Assembly (NCBI RefSeq): GCF_001984195.1
Contig: NZ_MTQN01000005.1
Coordinates: 160,385 to 224,384, forward strand
Direction: 5' to 3'
Length of the DNA: 64,000 nt
Source: Kribbella sp. ALI-6-A
Lineage (GTDB): Bacteria; Actinomycetota; Actinomycetes; Propionibacteriales; Kribbellaceae
In this document: piece by piece, positions 7,932 through 16,501 of the stretch
Layout: the number at the start of each line of letters is the position of its first letter
Numbering within the stretch: position 1 is the first letter of the stretch
Notes under the pieces: model-generated
Told to the model about the DNA's origin: nothing
What the model saw: only the letters and a program-made list of their open reading frames with translations
Database searches by the model: none
Made by a program: the position numbers and the translations under genes

Positions 7932-9160
7932 GATGCAGTACAGATCTTCAACTGACCAGAAGCTGACCGCGCCTCGTCGCGGATGCGTGCAGCCTCCGGA
8001 TTGAGCACCTTTCGTCCGATGTACGCGTTCAGCGTCGTGGTCGTGTCCGCCTGACCCAACTGATTCGCATCTTCCGGGCCGACTGTCCAGAATCGTGGCA
8101 GTCGTCTTCCGGAACTTGTGCGAGGTCACCCAGGCGAGATCGTCGCCGAGCGACGGGAGACTTGCCAACTCGACCGCCTCGAGGAGGGCAGCGCGGTCGG
8201 CTCGGGGCACGCCGTACAGCTTCACGAGGGCGGCGACTTCGTCGGGCTGGACCTTCACTCGCCCGGTGTCCATCGAGCGTTGACCATTTCCAGCGCCCAG
8301 CTCGGCAGAATCAGGAGCCGCTCGCCAGCCGCGGTCTTCACCTTCGCGCCGAACCAGTCCCTGACCGCGGAGTCGCTGGATCTGATGACTGCAGTCGACC
8401 ACACCGGTGTCCCGATCGATGCCACTCCAGATCACTGCGAGCGTCTCGCCAATCCGTTCCCCGGTAGCCAGCATGAACTTGCTGATGTCAATGAGGTCGG
8501 CCTTGACCGCCCCCTCGTCCTACCGGAGCAACTCGAACCACTGTTGTCGATCGTCGGCGTCCAGTGCCTTCGCCGGCGTCCGACGCCGCTTGCCCAGCGG
8601 CTCGATTTCCCGCACCGGATTCTGCGTCAAGGCGCCGTACCGCACCGCGAGAGCGAACGTTCCCGTCAAAATGCTCTTACAGGTCTTGGCGCTCGCGACA
8701 CCAACCTCCTCCTTGATCTCGACAAGCACCTTGTTCACTCGCGGGATGGTCGCCTCAATCAACTGCAGTCTTCCCGTCCGGGAATCAGGTTCTTCATTGC
8801 CTGGTACTCATACGTCTCAAGGCTCCCCGGCGCCCGTCTGCCGTCCTTCACCTTCGCCTTCACCTCCGCCAGGTATAGGCCGATCGCGACGGCGACGCGG
8901 TCGGTCGCCTTCAACACCGCCGCCCCTTCCGTCTGCCCCGGTTCGTCAGGGTCTCGCGGAGCTTGTCCTTGGCCGCCGACCGCGACGTGCCCCACGCCGA
9001 CACCCGCCTGGTCTCTCCGTCGAAGTCGCGGAACCGGACCTTCGCCTCGTACCGGATGGGTCGCCCTCTGGCGTCGCGACTCGCTACAGCGGTGGAGATT
9101 CTCCCCACGTTCCCAGCGAAAGAGGATTCCTCGGCACCAGCCCTCCAAGAGTCCACCATC
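7877..9160 (-). pseudogene. Decayed tyrosine-recombinase integrase, with an internal XRE-regulator-like fragment
   Basis: Pieces of one phage-type integrase lie in order on the minus strand in several frames: an N-terminal AP2-like domain (Y-E-A-K-V-R-F-R-D-F-D-G, 9159-8911), a core-binding domain (8870-8520), the box with A-T-G-E-R-I-G-E-T-L-A-V (about 8470), a shifted K-T-A-A-G-E-R-L-L-I-L-P-S-W-A-L segment (about 8350-8290), the H-K-F-R-K-T-T-A-T box (about 8110) and the terminal T-T-T-L-N-A-Y-I-G-R-K (about 8040). At about 8280-8160 the open frame instead reads M-D-T-G-R-V-K-V-Q-P-D-E-V-A-A-L, typical of XRE/DUF5753 regulators. Frameshifts and the foreign piece make it non-functional. Its 3' end runs into tRNA-Thr, as in tRNA-integrating elements. 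Confidence 0.85.
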
Positions 9161-9279
9161 GCCGCAACTTGCGACCTGACTCCTGCTCAACGGCTGAGGC
9201 CCTCCAGCGCGGCAAACCGCGAGGGGTCGATTGTCATCGCTCACCGAGAATCCGAGCACCTAGACGGCGCCCGCGCGAC

Positions 9280-9436
9280 CGTCCTCACCACTGCCACCTC
9301 CGAGTCATCCGAAGGCAATCTGCCCTCACATCTCGTCCCCTAGCCCGTCCTGGGCCGCGGCGCCACGGCCCCGTCGTCCGCGAGATCACCCGCCAGCACG
9401 AACCGGACCCGGATCAGCGACCCGACCCATCACTGA
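9280..9436 (+). pseudogene. 3'-end fragment of an APC permease gene
   Basis: About 150 bp align closely with the last part of the intact permease gene at 42578-42725. The shared reading [14 protein letters not shown] is preserved, but the frame upstream has stops and shifts. No other part of the permease is present. This is a relic, not an expressed gene. Confidence 0.7.
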
Positions 9437-9540
9437 GGAAAAGGCGCTGGTACCTATTGGGCATCACAGAGCGCGGAACAGGTCTTGGACGCGGTCTCCT
9501 CCGCTGCGGCACTGTCGTCAGCGAATGAAGGGAGCGCTGA

Positions 9541-10194
9541 ATGAGTGCAACGGTCAGGCCTGGAATGGATCGAGACGCGGTGCTGTGGTCGGCATCCGAC
9601 CACGCCCGCGGTGATCGGCCGGTGCTGGTGATGCTGCACGGCTGGAGCTACGACGAAACCCACCTGTTTCGGCTGCTCGTCCCGGAGCTACCGGACGAAC
9701 TCGTGGTCGCGTCGATCCGGGCGCGCATCCCGGAGGCGGGCGGGTACGCGTGGTTTCCCAGCCGGGGCAACCCGATCGGCGATCCACGGCCCGACGTCGC
9801 GAACGGGGCAGCCGAGGACGTGCTGGACTGGACCCTCGGCATCGACGCGCCGTCGATCGGCCTGCTCGGCTTCTCCCAGGGCGGAGCGATGGTGCACCAG
9901 TTGATGCGGCTGGCTCCGGACCGATTCGCTTACGGCGTGAGCCTCGCGGGTTTCGTCGTCCGCGACGAGCAATCCGGCGACGCCGCACTGGCCGACTCTC
10001 GGCCGCCGGTGTACTGGGGCCGCGGCGAAAGCGACTGGGTCATTCCCGGTCCAGCCATCCAGCGCACCGCACGCTGGCTGGAAACCCACGCAACTGCGGA
10101 CATCCGCGTCTATCGCGGCCTGGGCCACGATGTCGCCGGGCCGGAGATCGGCGACCTGACCGAGTTCGTCACCAAGCAGATCGGACAAGGGTGA
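9541..10194 (+). CDS. Alpha/beta-hydrolase, phospholipase/carboxylesterase type
   Basis: A 217-residue cytosolic hydrolase: V-L-V-M-L-H-G-W-S-Y-D-E (oxyanion region), nucleophile elbow G-F-S-Q-G-G-A-M, and a catalytic His in G-L-G-H-D-V near the C-terminus. This is the Abhydrolase_2 (YpfH/carboxylesterase) pattern. ATG 9541 follows AAGGGAGCG. The stop overlaps the next start (GTGA at 10191-10194), so the two hydrolases are translationally coupled. It is the first intact gene inside the island. Confidence 0.85.
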   Translation: MSATVRPGMDRDAVLWSASDHARGDRPVLVMLHGWSYDETHLFRLLVPELPDELVVASIRARIPEAGGYAWFPSRGNPIGDPRPDVANGAAEDVLDWTLGIDAPSIGLLGFSQGGAMVHQLMRLAPDRFAYGVSLAGFVVRDEQSGDAALADSRPPVYWGRGESDWVIPGPAIQRTARWLETHATADIRVYRGLGHDVAGPEIGDLTEFVTKQIGQG

Positions 10195-11117
10195 GATTCG
10201 TGCGTCACGACATCGAATTCGACGCGGAAGGCGCTACGCTGCGCGGCTGGTTCTACGAGGCCGAAGGCGTGCCGGGTCCTGCGCCGTGCGTGGTGATGGC
10301 CCATGGCTGGACCTCGACGCGGCGAATGTATCTCGACCGCTTCGCCGAGGTGTTCGCTGCAGCCGGCCTGGCGGTGCTGGTCTTCGACAACCGCGGCTGG
10401 GGCGATTCCGGGACGGGGGCCGGGAAGCCGCGTCACGAGATCGACCCTTGGGAACAGATCCGGGACTACCAGCACGCGATCACCTGCGCGCAGAACCGCG
10501 CGGACGTGGACCCGGACAGAATCGGCGTGTGGGGCACAAGTTTCTCCGCAGCACACGCGTTCGTGGTCGCCGCCATCGACCGTCGGGTCAAGGCGGTGAG
10601 CGGACAGGCACCGTTCATCAGCGGCCGGGCAACCTATGCGAACCTTGCCAGGGTGAGCAACCTCGTGGTTGGCCCGGACCGGTTCACCGCTGACCGGCGG
10701 GCGAGGGCACTGGGCGAACCGGCCGCTACCGTGCCGGTCATAGGGACCGATCCTGGCGAACTGGTCGGGTTACCCACCCCGGACTCCTTCGAGTGGTTCA
10801 CCACGGCGCGAGCCGAGTTCGATCCGACCTGGCCGAACGTAGTCACCTTGCGCAGCGTGGACAACTTTTACGGCTACGAGCCGGCACGGTATCTGCCGGA
10901 CATCACCCCCACGCCGCTGCTGATGATCGTCGGCCGCGAAGACGGCTTGACCGGGGGCAACCTGGCTGCCTCGGCGTTCCAGACAGCCGCGGAGCCGAAG
11001 AAGCTCGTCTTCCTGCCGGGCGGGCATTTCGACGCCTACACCGGCGACGGATTCACGGTCGCTTCCCAGGCCTCCCGCGATTGGTTCGTCGAGCATCTTT
11101 CAACCGAGCACCTGTGA
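10191..11117 (+). CDS. Alpha/beta-hydrolase (dienelactone hydrolase/X-Pro peptidase-like)
   Basis: From GTG 10191, overlapping the preceding stop, the protein has 308 residues; GTG 10200 is an alternative start. It shows the hydrolase core C-V-V-M-A-H-G-W-T-S, a conserved F-D-N-R-G-W-G-D-S loop, the nucleophile in G-T-S-F-S-A-A-H, an acid in V-G-R-E-D-G and His in P-G-G-H-F-D-A-Y. The layout resembles the YcjY/dienelactone hydrolase-like group, which cleaves small esters. The coupled upstream hydrolase suggests they act on the same or successive substrates. No membrane or secretion signal is seen. Confidence 0.83.
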   Translation: MRFVRHDIEFDAEGATLRGWFYEAEGVPGPAPCVVMAHGWTSTRRMYLDRFAEVFAAAGLAVLVFDNRGWGDSGTGAGKPRHEIDPWEQIRDYQHAITCAQNRADVDPDRIGVWGTSFSAAHAFVVAAIDRRVKAVSGQAPFISGRATYANLARVSNLVVGPDRFTADRRARALGEPAATVPVIGTDPGELVGLPTPDSFEWFTTARAEFDPTWPNVVTLRSVDNFYGYEPARYLPDITPTPLLMIVGREDGLTGGNLAASAFQTAAEPKKLVFLPGGHFDAYTGDGFTVASQASRDWFVEHLSTEHL

Positions 11118-11136
11118 TGTCCAGGGAAGTTACGCA

Positions 11137-11730
11137 CTACTGCGCCGAGCGTTTCTTACGGCTGCGCGAGGCGCGGAGGTTGTTGATGTTTCCGCAGCTG
11201 TGCACGTCGTGCCACAGACCGCTGTGGTTTCGGGAGGTGTCGTAGAAGGCTGACCGGCAGCCCGGTTCGCGGCACAGTTTGAGCCGGGCCCAGGTCCCGG
11301 TCAACTGTGCGCGCAGGATCTCCGACCAGACGGCTGACGCCAGCCAACTGCTGCCCGTGCCCTCGGGTTCGATACCCACTCGTCCTTCCGCGTCCGCAAC
11401 CAGGTTCGCCCGAGCGTGTACCTGGATGTCCACAGGTACACCTTCGGGACGCTGGTCTGCCGGTACGGCGAGCAAGCCGGCCACTGTCGATCGCAGTTCC
11501 AGCAGGTCCCGCAGGCCTGCTTCGTCCAGGACGAGGTCGGGCGCGGTCAGGCCGCGGACATCGGCCCATTGCCGGGCGGCGTTCTGCAGCCAGCGCTGCG
11601 CTGAGGGGTAGTCGAGCAGTAGTTCCTCGCCGTCGCGCTCGGTCGCGTGCGTGTTGACGAGTTCCTGCACCAGGGCCAGGCCGGCCGGCGCAGTACGTGC
11701 TCCGAATCTTTCGGTCGCTACCCATGACAT
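11137..11730 (-). CDS. CGNR zinc-finger/ABATE-domain regulator
   Basis: A 197-residue protein with an N-terminal ABATE (putative stress-induced regulator) domain and the C-terminal CGNR zinc ribbon, C-R-E-P-G-C-R-S-A-F-Y-D-T-S-R-N then H-S-C-G-N. The family motif C-x4-C-...-H-x-x-C-G-N-R is conserved except that N-R is replaced by N-I. These proteins are thought to bind DNA or RNA and often sit beside the genes they control. It is divergent from the SDR gene, and the start codon overlaps one copy of a GACATAG motif that recurs in the intergenic region. Confidence 0.85.
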   Translation of the reverse strand: MSWVATERFGARTAPAGLALVQELVNTHATERDGEELLLDYPSAQRWLQNAARQWADVRGLTAPDLVLDEAGLRDLLELRSTVAGLLAVPADQRPEGVPVDIQVHARANLVADAEGRVGIEPEGTGSSWLASAVWSEILRAQLTGTWARLKLCREPGCRSAFYDTSRNHSGLWHDVHSCGNINNLRASRSRKKRSAQ

Positions 11731-11806
11731 AGGTAAACCCTACTTGACTCGGTCAACGACGATGGCTACTGTCCACGACATAGACAACCATCATTTAAAC
11801 TATGTC
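11726..11806. promoter_or_regulatory. Candidate operator: three GACATAG half-sites
   Basis: GACATAG occurs at 11726-11732 and 11777-11783 and as its complement CTATGTC at 11800-11806. The last two form an inverted repeat with a 16-nt spacer just upstream of the SDR ribosome-binding site; the first covers the start codon of the divergent CGNR gene. A regulator binding these sites could control both genes. Confidence 0.5.
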
Positions 11807-11826
11807 ACGCATCAAGGAGATCTGTG

Positions 11827-12531
11827 ATGACCACTGTCAGTGGAGCGACCGTTGTGGTGACCGGCGGGCAACAAGGGCTCGGCAAGGAGATCGTGCGCGA
11901 GCTGCTCCAGGCAGGAGCCGCGAAGGTCTACGTCACCTCGCGAAACCCGGTGGCGCAGGACGACCCGAGGATCGTCCCGGTCAGCTTCGAGCTGGCGGAT
12001 CCGAAGGCCGCGGCCGAACTCGCTCGTGTCGCCGGCGACGTCAACATCGTCGTGAACAACGCGGGGATCATGACATTCGGTCCCCTTCTGCAAGACGACC
12101 AGGACGAGGTCGATCGCGTCTTCGGGATCATCGCTTTCGGGCCGCTGCGCGTCGCGAAGGCCTTCGCGCCCGTGCTGGCAGCCAATGGCGGAGGCGCGCT
12201 GATCAACATCCACTCCCTCGTAGCGTGGATTGCCGGGTTCCCCGGGTCCGGAACCTATGGCGCCGCGAAAGCGGCACTGATCTCGTTCACCAACACCCTG
12301 CGCTCGGAGCTGTCCGCGCAGGGGACGCATGTGCTCGGCGTCCAGTTGGGGCTGACCGACACCGACCTTGTCAGGGGGTTGGACGGGCCGAAGAACGATC
12401 CGTCCACCGTGGCCGCCGACATCGTTGCAGCGTTGGAGAAGGGCGAGCTCGAGCTCCTTGCAGACGACCACAGTCGTCACTTCAAGGGCGCTCTTTCCGG
12501 TCCGGTCGAAGCACTCGACGTTTCCCGCTGA
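11827..12531 (+). CDS. Short-chain dehydrogenase/reductase (SDR)
   Basis: A 234-residue classical SDR from ATG 11827, behind AAGGAGATCTGTG. It shows the nucleotide-binding T-G-G-Q-Q-G-L-G-K-E, the N-N-A-G motif (V-V-N-N-A-G-I-M), catalytic Ser in I-N-I-H-S, and Y-x-x-x-K in T-Y-G-A-A-K-A-A. NAD(P)H-dependent oxidation or reduction of a small carbonyl/alcohol is expected; the substrate is unknown. It closely resembles the SDR at 18255 (same length, same ending around A-D-D/S-x-x-F-K-G-A-L-S-G-P), so the two are probably paralogues. It lies between a CGNR gene and a TetR gene. Confidence 0.9.
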   Translation: MTTVSGATVVVTGGQQGLGKEIVRELLQAGAAKVYVTSRNPVAQDDPRIVPVSFELADPKAAAELARVAGDVNIVVNNAGIMTFGPLLQDDQDEVDRVFGIIAFGPLRVAKAFAPVLAANGGGALINIHSLVAWIAGFPGSGTYGAAKAALISFTNTLRSELSAQGTHVLGVQLGLTDTDLVRGLDGPKNDPSTVAADIVAALEKGELELLADDHSRHFKGALSGPVEALDVSR

Positions 12532-12570
12532 CGACCCGCGCCCCCACACCACGATCACGAAGGACCTCCT

Positions 12571-13215
12571 TTGCCGTCCGACTCGAGTTCTGCGACACCT
12601 CGCGAGCGGCTGCTCGATGCGGCGGGGGAGCTCTTCTACCTTGAGGGCGTGCACGTCGGTGTGGATGCGGTGTGCAAAGCGGCCGGCGTGTCGAAGAAGT
12701 CGATGTATCAGTTGTTCCGGTCCAAGGACGCGCTGATCGCAGGGAGTCTGACCAGCGTAGGTGTGGAGTTCCTGGCAGCTTTGATGCCGGGAACCGGCAG
12801 GGACGGACGATCGCCGCGGGAGCGGATCCTGCACATCTTCGAGCGTCAGGACCAGATGTCGGAGTTGCAGGCCTTCCGGGGGTGCCCGTTCGTCAACACC
12901 GCGACCGAGCTGAAGCAACCCGGCCATCCAGGCAGTGTCGTCGCACGTGCTTTCAAACAGCAGATGACCGACTTCTTCCACACGGAGGCGATCGCTGCGG
13001 GGATCGCCGACCCGGCCATGCTCGCGGCTCAGCTGACCATGGTCTTCGACGGCGCCAGTGCCAGGGCCGTTGTCCGGGGGCAACCGCTCGGTGGGGTCGG
13101 CATCGCGATGGCGTCGGCGATACTCAGCACCTCCGGACTGACCGAGGCGTCGGCGCAGCAGAACCGGGAACGACGGCGCCGTTTGCGGAACCAGCGCCAC
13201 GGGATGTTCAGGTAG
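12571..13215 (+). CDS. TetR-family regulator
   Basis: A 214-residue frame from TTG 12571 (ribosome-binding AAGGA 8 bp before). The TetR HTH is clear at about 10-55 (R-E-R-L-L-D-A-A-G-E-L-F-Y ... G-V-S-K-K-S-M-Y-Q-L-F-R-S-K-D). The ligand-binding domain looks complete to about residue 195; the last 18 residues (N-R-E-R-R-R-R-L-R-N-Q...) are unlike TetR tails and are antisense to the convergent gene, so the native 3' end has probably been lost. It follows the SDR gene by 39 bp and is the obvious candidate regulator of that operon. Confidence 0.82.
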   Translation: MPSDSSSATPRERLLDAAGELFYLEGVHVGVDAVCKAAGVSKKSMYQLFRSKDALIAGSLTSVGVEFLAALMPGTGRDGRSPRERILHIFERQDQMSELQAFRGCPFVNTATELKQPGHPGSVVARAFKQQMTDFFHTEAIAAGIADPAMLAAQLTMVFDGASARAVVRGQPLGGVGIAMASAILSTSGLTEASAQQNRERRRRLRNQRHGMFR

Positions 13216-13829
13216 CCGGCGAGCGCCTCCAGGCGGCGCGCTGCCGTCGGCTGCTCGATGATCGAGCGGCTTGAGGCTGCCTCGGCGATGTCGCGGTAGA
13301 CCATCCGGCGCGAAGGTGGGACGTTCGATTCGACGTACCAGAGGCCGGGAGCGCGCAACCAGTTCGCGACGATGGCTTCGCCGCCGAGGACGAAGCCTTC
13401 GACCTGGCCGTGGTCGGGATCGGTGGTGACGTCGACGGTGATCTGGAACGCCGCCATCAAGGCGACGGCGGGCAGAAGGACGATTCGCTCGTACCGCGGC
13501 GAGTTCTTTACCTCGTGCTCAGGGATGCAGAACGCTCGTCGATGGCGCTTCAACATCTTGGTGGTTGCCCGCAAATACTCGATCTTGTGCGTCCACATCA
13601 ACCAGGGCGAGGCTTCCTCACCTCGTTGCCTACGGCTCCAGAACAGCGGCGTCGAGGTGAGTCTGCCGAGGTTGCGCACGATGTGGTCGGCACAGAATCG
13701 AGAACCCAACCAGCGGGCTGACAGCTCATGCAGATCCGGGACCGCGCCGAAAGTGAGGCTGGACGATGGCAGCTCGCCATACGCGCTGAGCTTGGTGCGG
13801 TAGTGATCGAGCCGAAGCCCGCAAGCACC
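13029..13829 (-). pseudogene. Unrecognised gene, truncated at both ends
   Basis: An open minus-strand frame whose 5' part begins after an in-frame stop at 13830-13832 with no good start codon (first candidate TTG 13709), and whose last 50 codons or so are antisense to the TetR gene. The middle part (about 13190-13800) has normal codon use and a globular sequence with motifs such as S-P-R-Y-E-R-I-V-L-L-P-A-V-A-L and R-A-P-G-L-W-Y-V-E-S. It reminds me of the ligand-binding half of some actinobacterial HTH regulators, but I cannot name a family. The 5' boundary coincides with the LuxR fragment on the other strand. Confidence 0.5.
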
Positions 13830-14146
13830 TCACCGCTGCTCTCGACACCTTTCAACGCCTCGATGCTCACCCGTGGGTGACTCGAACCCACAATGAACTG
13901 CGCGCCAGCGGTCTCCCGGTCGCAACGACTGTTGCCGCCTCCGCGCTCAGTTCCCTCCCCCCTCAGCAACTAGAGATCGCCAAACTCGCAGCCGCCGGTC
14001 TTACCAACAAGCAAATCGGCGAGCGGCTCTTCCTGTCGCCCCGGACAGTCAGCACCCACCTGTACCAGCTGTTCCCCAAACTGTGGGTCTCCTCGAGGGC
14101 AGCGCTTCCCGATGCGCTGGCAGAACCGCCCGCTGCCGAAAACTAG
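13805..14146 (+). pseudogene. LuxR-family (LAL type) regulator, C-terminal fragment
   Basis: The frame runs from an abrupt left boundary near 13805 through a TPR-like helix (A-R-K-H-L-T-A-A-L-D-T-F) and a R-T-H-N-E-L-R-A-S-G segment into a LuxR HTH: L-P-P-Q-Q-L-E-I-A-K-L-A-A-A-G-L-T-N-K-Q, then P-R-T-V-S-T-H-L. This is the last 110 or so residues of a large ATP-binding LuxR regulator; the usual N-terminal 700+ residues are missing. The recognition helix end (Y-Q-L-F-P-K-L-W-V) has drifted from the usual H-x-Y-R-x-F-P-K-L-G-I-x-S-R. No start codon fits; treat as a relic. Confidence 0.75.
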
Positions 14147-14179
14147 TCCCGGGCCGGCAACGCGGCAAAGGCATGCTGG

Positions 14180-14657
14180 TCGGTTGCTGTCGTTGGGGAG
14201 TCAAGCGGGCGATGTCCATGCTCACGATGATGCCGACCGCGGACATGGGACCCGGATGGGTGCTGCGGACCAAGACCGGCCGCGACTACAAAATCGTCGT
14301 CCGTCACCCCGACGTACCGAAGCGAGCACCGTGGATCGGCCTCCCGCTCGAGTTCTGGTCGCCAAATCGGATCAACGTGATGTCGGCCCGGGCTCTGTTT
14401 GCCTTCCTCTGCCTGCACTTGGTGCTCGCTGGTTAGACCGACGTCGATGGTGCCCACGTTTCGACGTATTGACCGTGAGCGCTTCGCGATCAAAGACGAC
14501 ACCTGGCAGCGGGGAATCAAGGAGCTCGAGGCGCTCGGGCTGGTGCGGAGCGAAATGGGCGACGTGGTGGTCGACTGACCTACGTGAACGGAAGGTGTAC
14601 TACCTCCTCAACTCCGTCCTCAAGGGCACCGACAGTCCGGTGAAACCGGTGAACTGA
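14180..14657 (+). pseudogene. Frameshifted winged-helix-type protein
   Basis: Three consecutive pieces in three frames appear to make one protein: 14212-14436 (P-G-W-V-L-R-T-K-T-G-R ... V-M-S-A-R-A-L-F-A-F-L-C-L), about 14450-14578 (F-A-I-K-D-D-T-W-Q-R-G-I-K-E-L-E-A-L-G-L) and about 14572-14657 (R-K-V-Y-Y-L-L-N). The middle part looks like the recognition helix and wing of a winged-helix domain as found on actinobacterial mobile elements. Two +1 shifts separate the parts. I cannot assign a family name. Confidence 0.5.
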
Positions 14658-15170
14658 CCTTGTACCGAACCGGAGCCGAGCGAGCTCCTCGGGCGTTGTG
14701 CTGTGGCCCCTCGTCGGTCAGACGCCCACTGGGTGCTCGCGCCAGCAGTGGTTGTCCAGTTGCCTGTGGTCGAGCGGAGCGAGTCTGGACAACCACCTGC
14801 TGCTGTGTGGAGCTTGCCCGCCTGATCGATGAGAGACCACCCATCGACTTCGTCTCCGAGAGAGGACTGGGGGTGGAGCCCTTCGGTGGTCGCGGGAGGA
14901 AGTCGAACACCGCGGTTCGAACTGGGAACGAAGCATCATCTGCAGTTGCTCGAGCTGAAGCAGTAGGTGCTGCGCTCGTCGTGGTCGGCCGGATCGGACC
15001 GGTCAACGTTGGCCTGCCGGGAGGCAACGTTTCACGTAGGCATCGACTCCATACAGGAGTAGGAGGATCAAGTTCTCGCACACGATCAAGAGGAAAGCTG
15101 CATGCTCCGGAGCGGACTCGGTGGCCAAGTGGACTCTTGGCGGTGTCCGCCGAACCAGGAAGGGTGATGC
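14658..15170. other. Gene-free stretch with a long hairpin
   Basis: No convincing coding frame. The notable element is an imperfect 17-bp inverted repeat: 14743-14759 pairs with 14785-14802 (12 perfect pairs GTGGTTGTCCAG/CTGGACAACCAC, then five more after a one-base bulge) around a 25-nt loop. Base composition is slightly lower in GC than the genes around it. The last part carries the ribosome-binding site of the GAF-ANTAR gene. Confidence 0.5.
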
Positions 15171-15863
15171 ATGGGACTGTCGGAATTGCTGCGCGTAATG
15201 GACGAGCTGGCGGCCGGGCTGCGGTTGCCGATGGACCTGGACGAGACCCTGTGGATGATCACCGTCGGAGCGGTCGAGGCGGTGCCGGGAATCGACCACG
15301 CGAGCATTTCGATCACTGGCAAGGACGGGCTGATTCAGACGCTGGCCCCGACCGACATGGTGGCGGTGCGAGCCGCCGAGCTGCAGTACGAGCTGAGTGA
15401 AGGGCCGTGCCTGGATGCCGTGCTGGACGAGCCGGTGGTGCAAGTCGATGACCTCGCCAGTGATTCGCGCTGGCCGGTGTACGGCCCGAAGGCGGCAAAG
15501 GAACTTGGGATCGGGGCCCAGTTGGCTTTCCAGTTCCGGGCGGAGCCGCAGCACGTGCTGGGCGGGGTCAACCTGTATTGCGGTCAGGCCGGCCAGATCA
15601 CTGTCGAAACGCGTCAAATGGGGTCGCTGTTCGCCAACATGGCCGCGGTGGCGCTCGGCTGGAGCCGCCACGAAGAAGACCTGAACCAGGCACTCGCCAG
15701 CCGGTCCATGATCGGGCAGGCAGTCGGGATCGTGGTCGAGCGCTATCGACTCGATTCCGACCGTGCGTTCGCCTTCCTGGCGCGGACCTCTCAGGCCAGC
15801 AACATCAAGCTGCGCGATGTCGCCGCTGCCATCGTCGCCGATGCCGACAGCAAAGCCCGATGA
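15171..15863 (+). CDS. GAF-ANTAR domain protein (antiterminator-type RNA-binding regulator)
   Basis: A 230-residue protein from ATG 15171 behind GGAAGGGTG. Residues about 15-150 form a GAF sensor (D-x-x-x-S-I-S-I-T, L-S-E-G-P-C-L-D-A, then D-L-A-S-D-S-R-W-P). The C-terminal about 60 residues are an ANTAR helix bundle (L-A-S-R-S-M-I-G-Q-A-V-G-I-V-V-E-R-Y ... A-F-A-F-L-A-R-T-S). ANTAR proteins bind paired hairpins in nascent mRNA to block termination. Such GAF-ANTAR genes are abundant in actinobacteria. No dual-hexaloop target is evident adjacent to it. It stands alone between degraded DNA and a convergent secreted-protein gene. Confidence 0.9.
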   Translation: MGLSELLRVMDELAAGLRLPMDLDETLWMITVGAVEAVPGIDHASISITGKDGLIQTLAPTDMVAVRAAELQYELSEGPCLDAVLDEPVVQVDDLASDSRWPVYGPKAAKELGIGAQLAFQFRAEPQHVLGGVNLYCGQAGQITVETRQMGSLFANMAAVALGWSRHEEDLNQALASRSMIGQAVGIVVERYRLDSDRAFAFLARTSQASNIKLRDVAAAIVADADSKAR

Positions 15864-15973
15864 CGCAGTCGCTCCACCAGCGGCAAGCTACTGAGACACC
15901 GGCGGGCGGTTTGCATCCCGATGCGCGGGCACTGCGCCTGTGTGGCCGGGTGGCAGCGCAGTCATGCCGCGTG

Positions 15974-16501
15974 TCACCCCAAGAATTCGACGTAGCGCTC
16001 CGACCTGGTGCATTCGGACGACCCGAAACTGATCGGCGCATTGTCGAAATCGCAGTCCAACGTGCGAAGGCGAGCATGGTTCTCCGGCCACTGGAAGTCA
16101 CATCGCGCCCACGTCCCGAAACCGTGCCCGTTCCTGCAGACATAGATGTTGGCGGCAGTGAAGCCGATCTGCCCGAGTGCTGATCTGCCGTCGCTGTCAG
16201 TGTCCCGCACGAAGACCACGTCTCCATCCCGCTTGATGCATACTGCAGCGTTCGGATGACTGCCGTCGTTGTTGTCCCACAGACAAAGATCAGTGCGTGC
16301 GCGAACTTGGTCAGCAGTGAGGTCGACCTGTTGACCGGTTCCGCAGTGAAGCCAGTCGTATGAGCAATCATCGAAGTAGCTGCCCGCATCAGCGTGAGCG
16401 CGGGGAAGATGCGCTGCCCCAGGAACGACGATCAGCCCGAACCCGAGTACAACACTCGCCGTCGCGGCGGCAACAGCGCGACGTATGCCCTTGCGCAACA
16501 T
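15974..16501 (-). CDS. Secreted cysteine-containing protein of unknown function
   Basis: From ATG 16501 (GAGGAGG 7 bp before) the product has 175 residues. It has a typical Sec signal peptide (K-G-I-R-R-A-V-A-A-A-T-A-S-V-V-L-G-F, cleavage near A-H-A-D-A at residue 38). The mature part has six Cys and several acidic D-N-N-D-G-S/D-T-D-S-D-G loops that could bind calcium, plus aromatic-rich strands (F-G-T-W-A-R-C-D-F-Q-W). I know no family name for it. The frame is open further upstream but that part lacks coding character. Confidence 0.65.
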   Translation of the reverse strand: MLRKGIRRAVAAATASVVLGFGLIVVPGAAHLPRAHADAGSYFDDCSYDWLHCGTGQQVDLTADQVRARTDLCLWDNNDGSHPNAAVCIKRDGDVVFVRDTDSDGRSALGQIGFTAANIYVCRNGHGFGTWARCDFQWPENHARLRTLDCDFDNAPISFGSSECTRSERYVEFLG

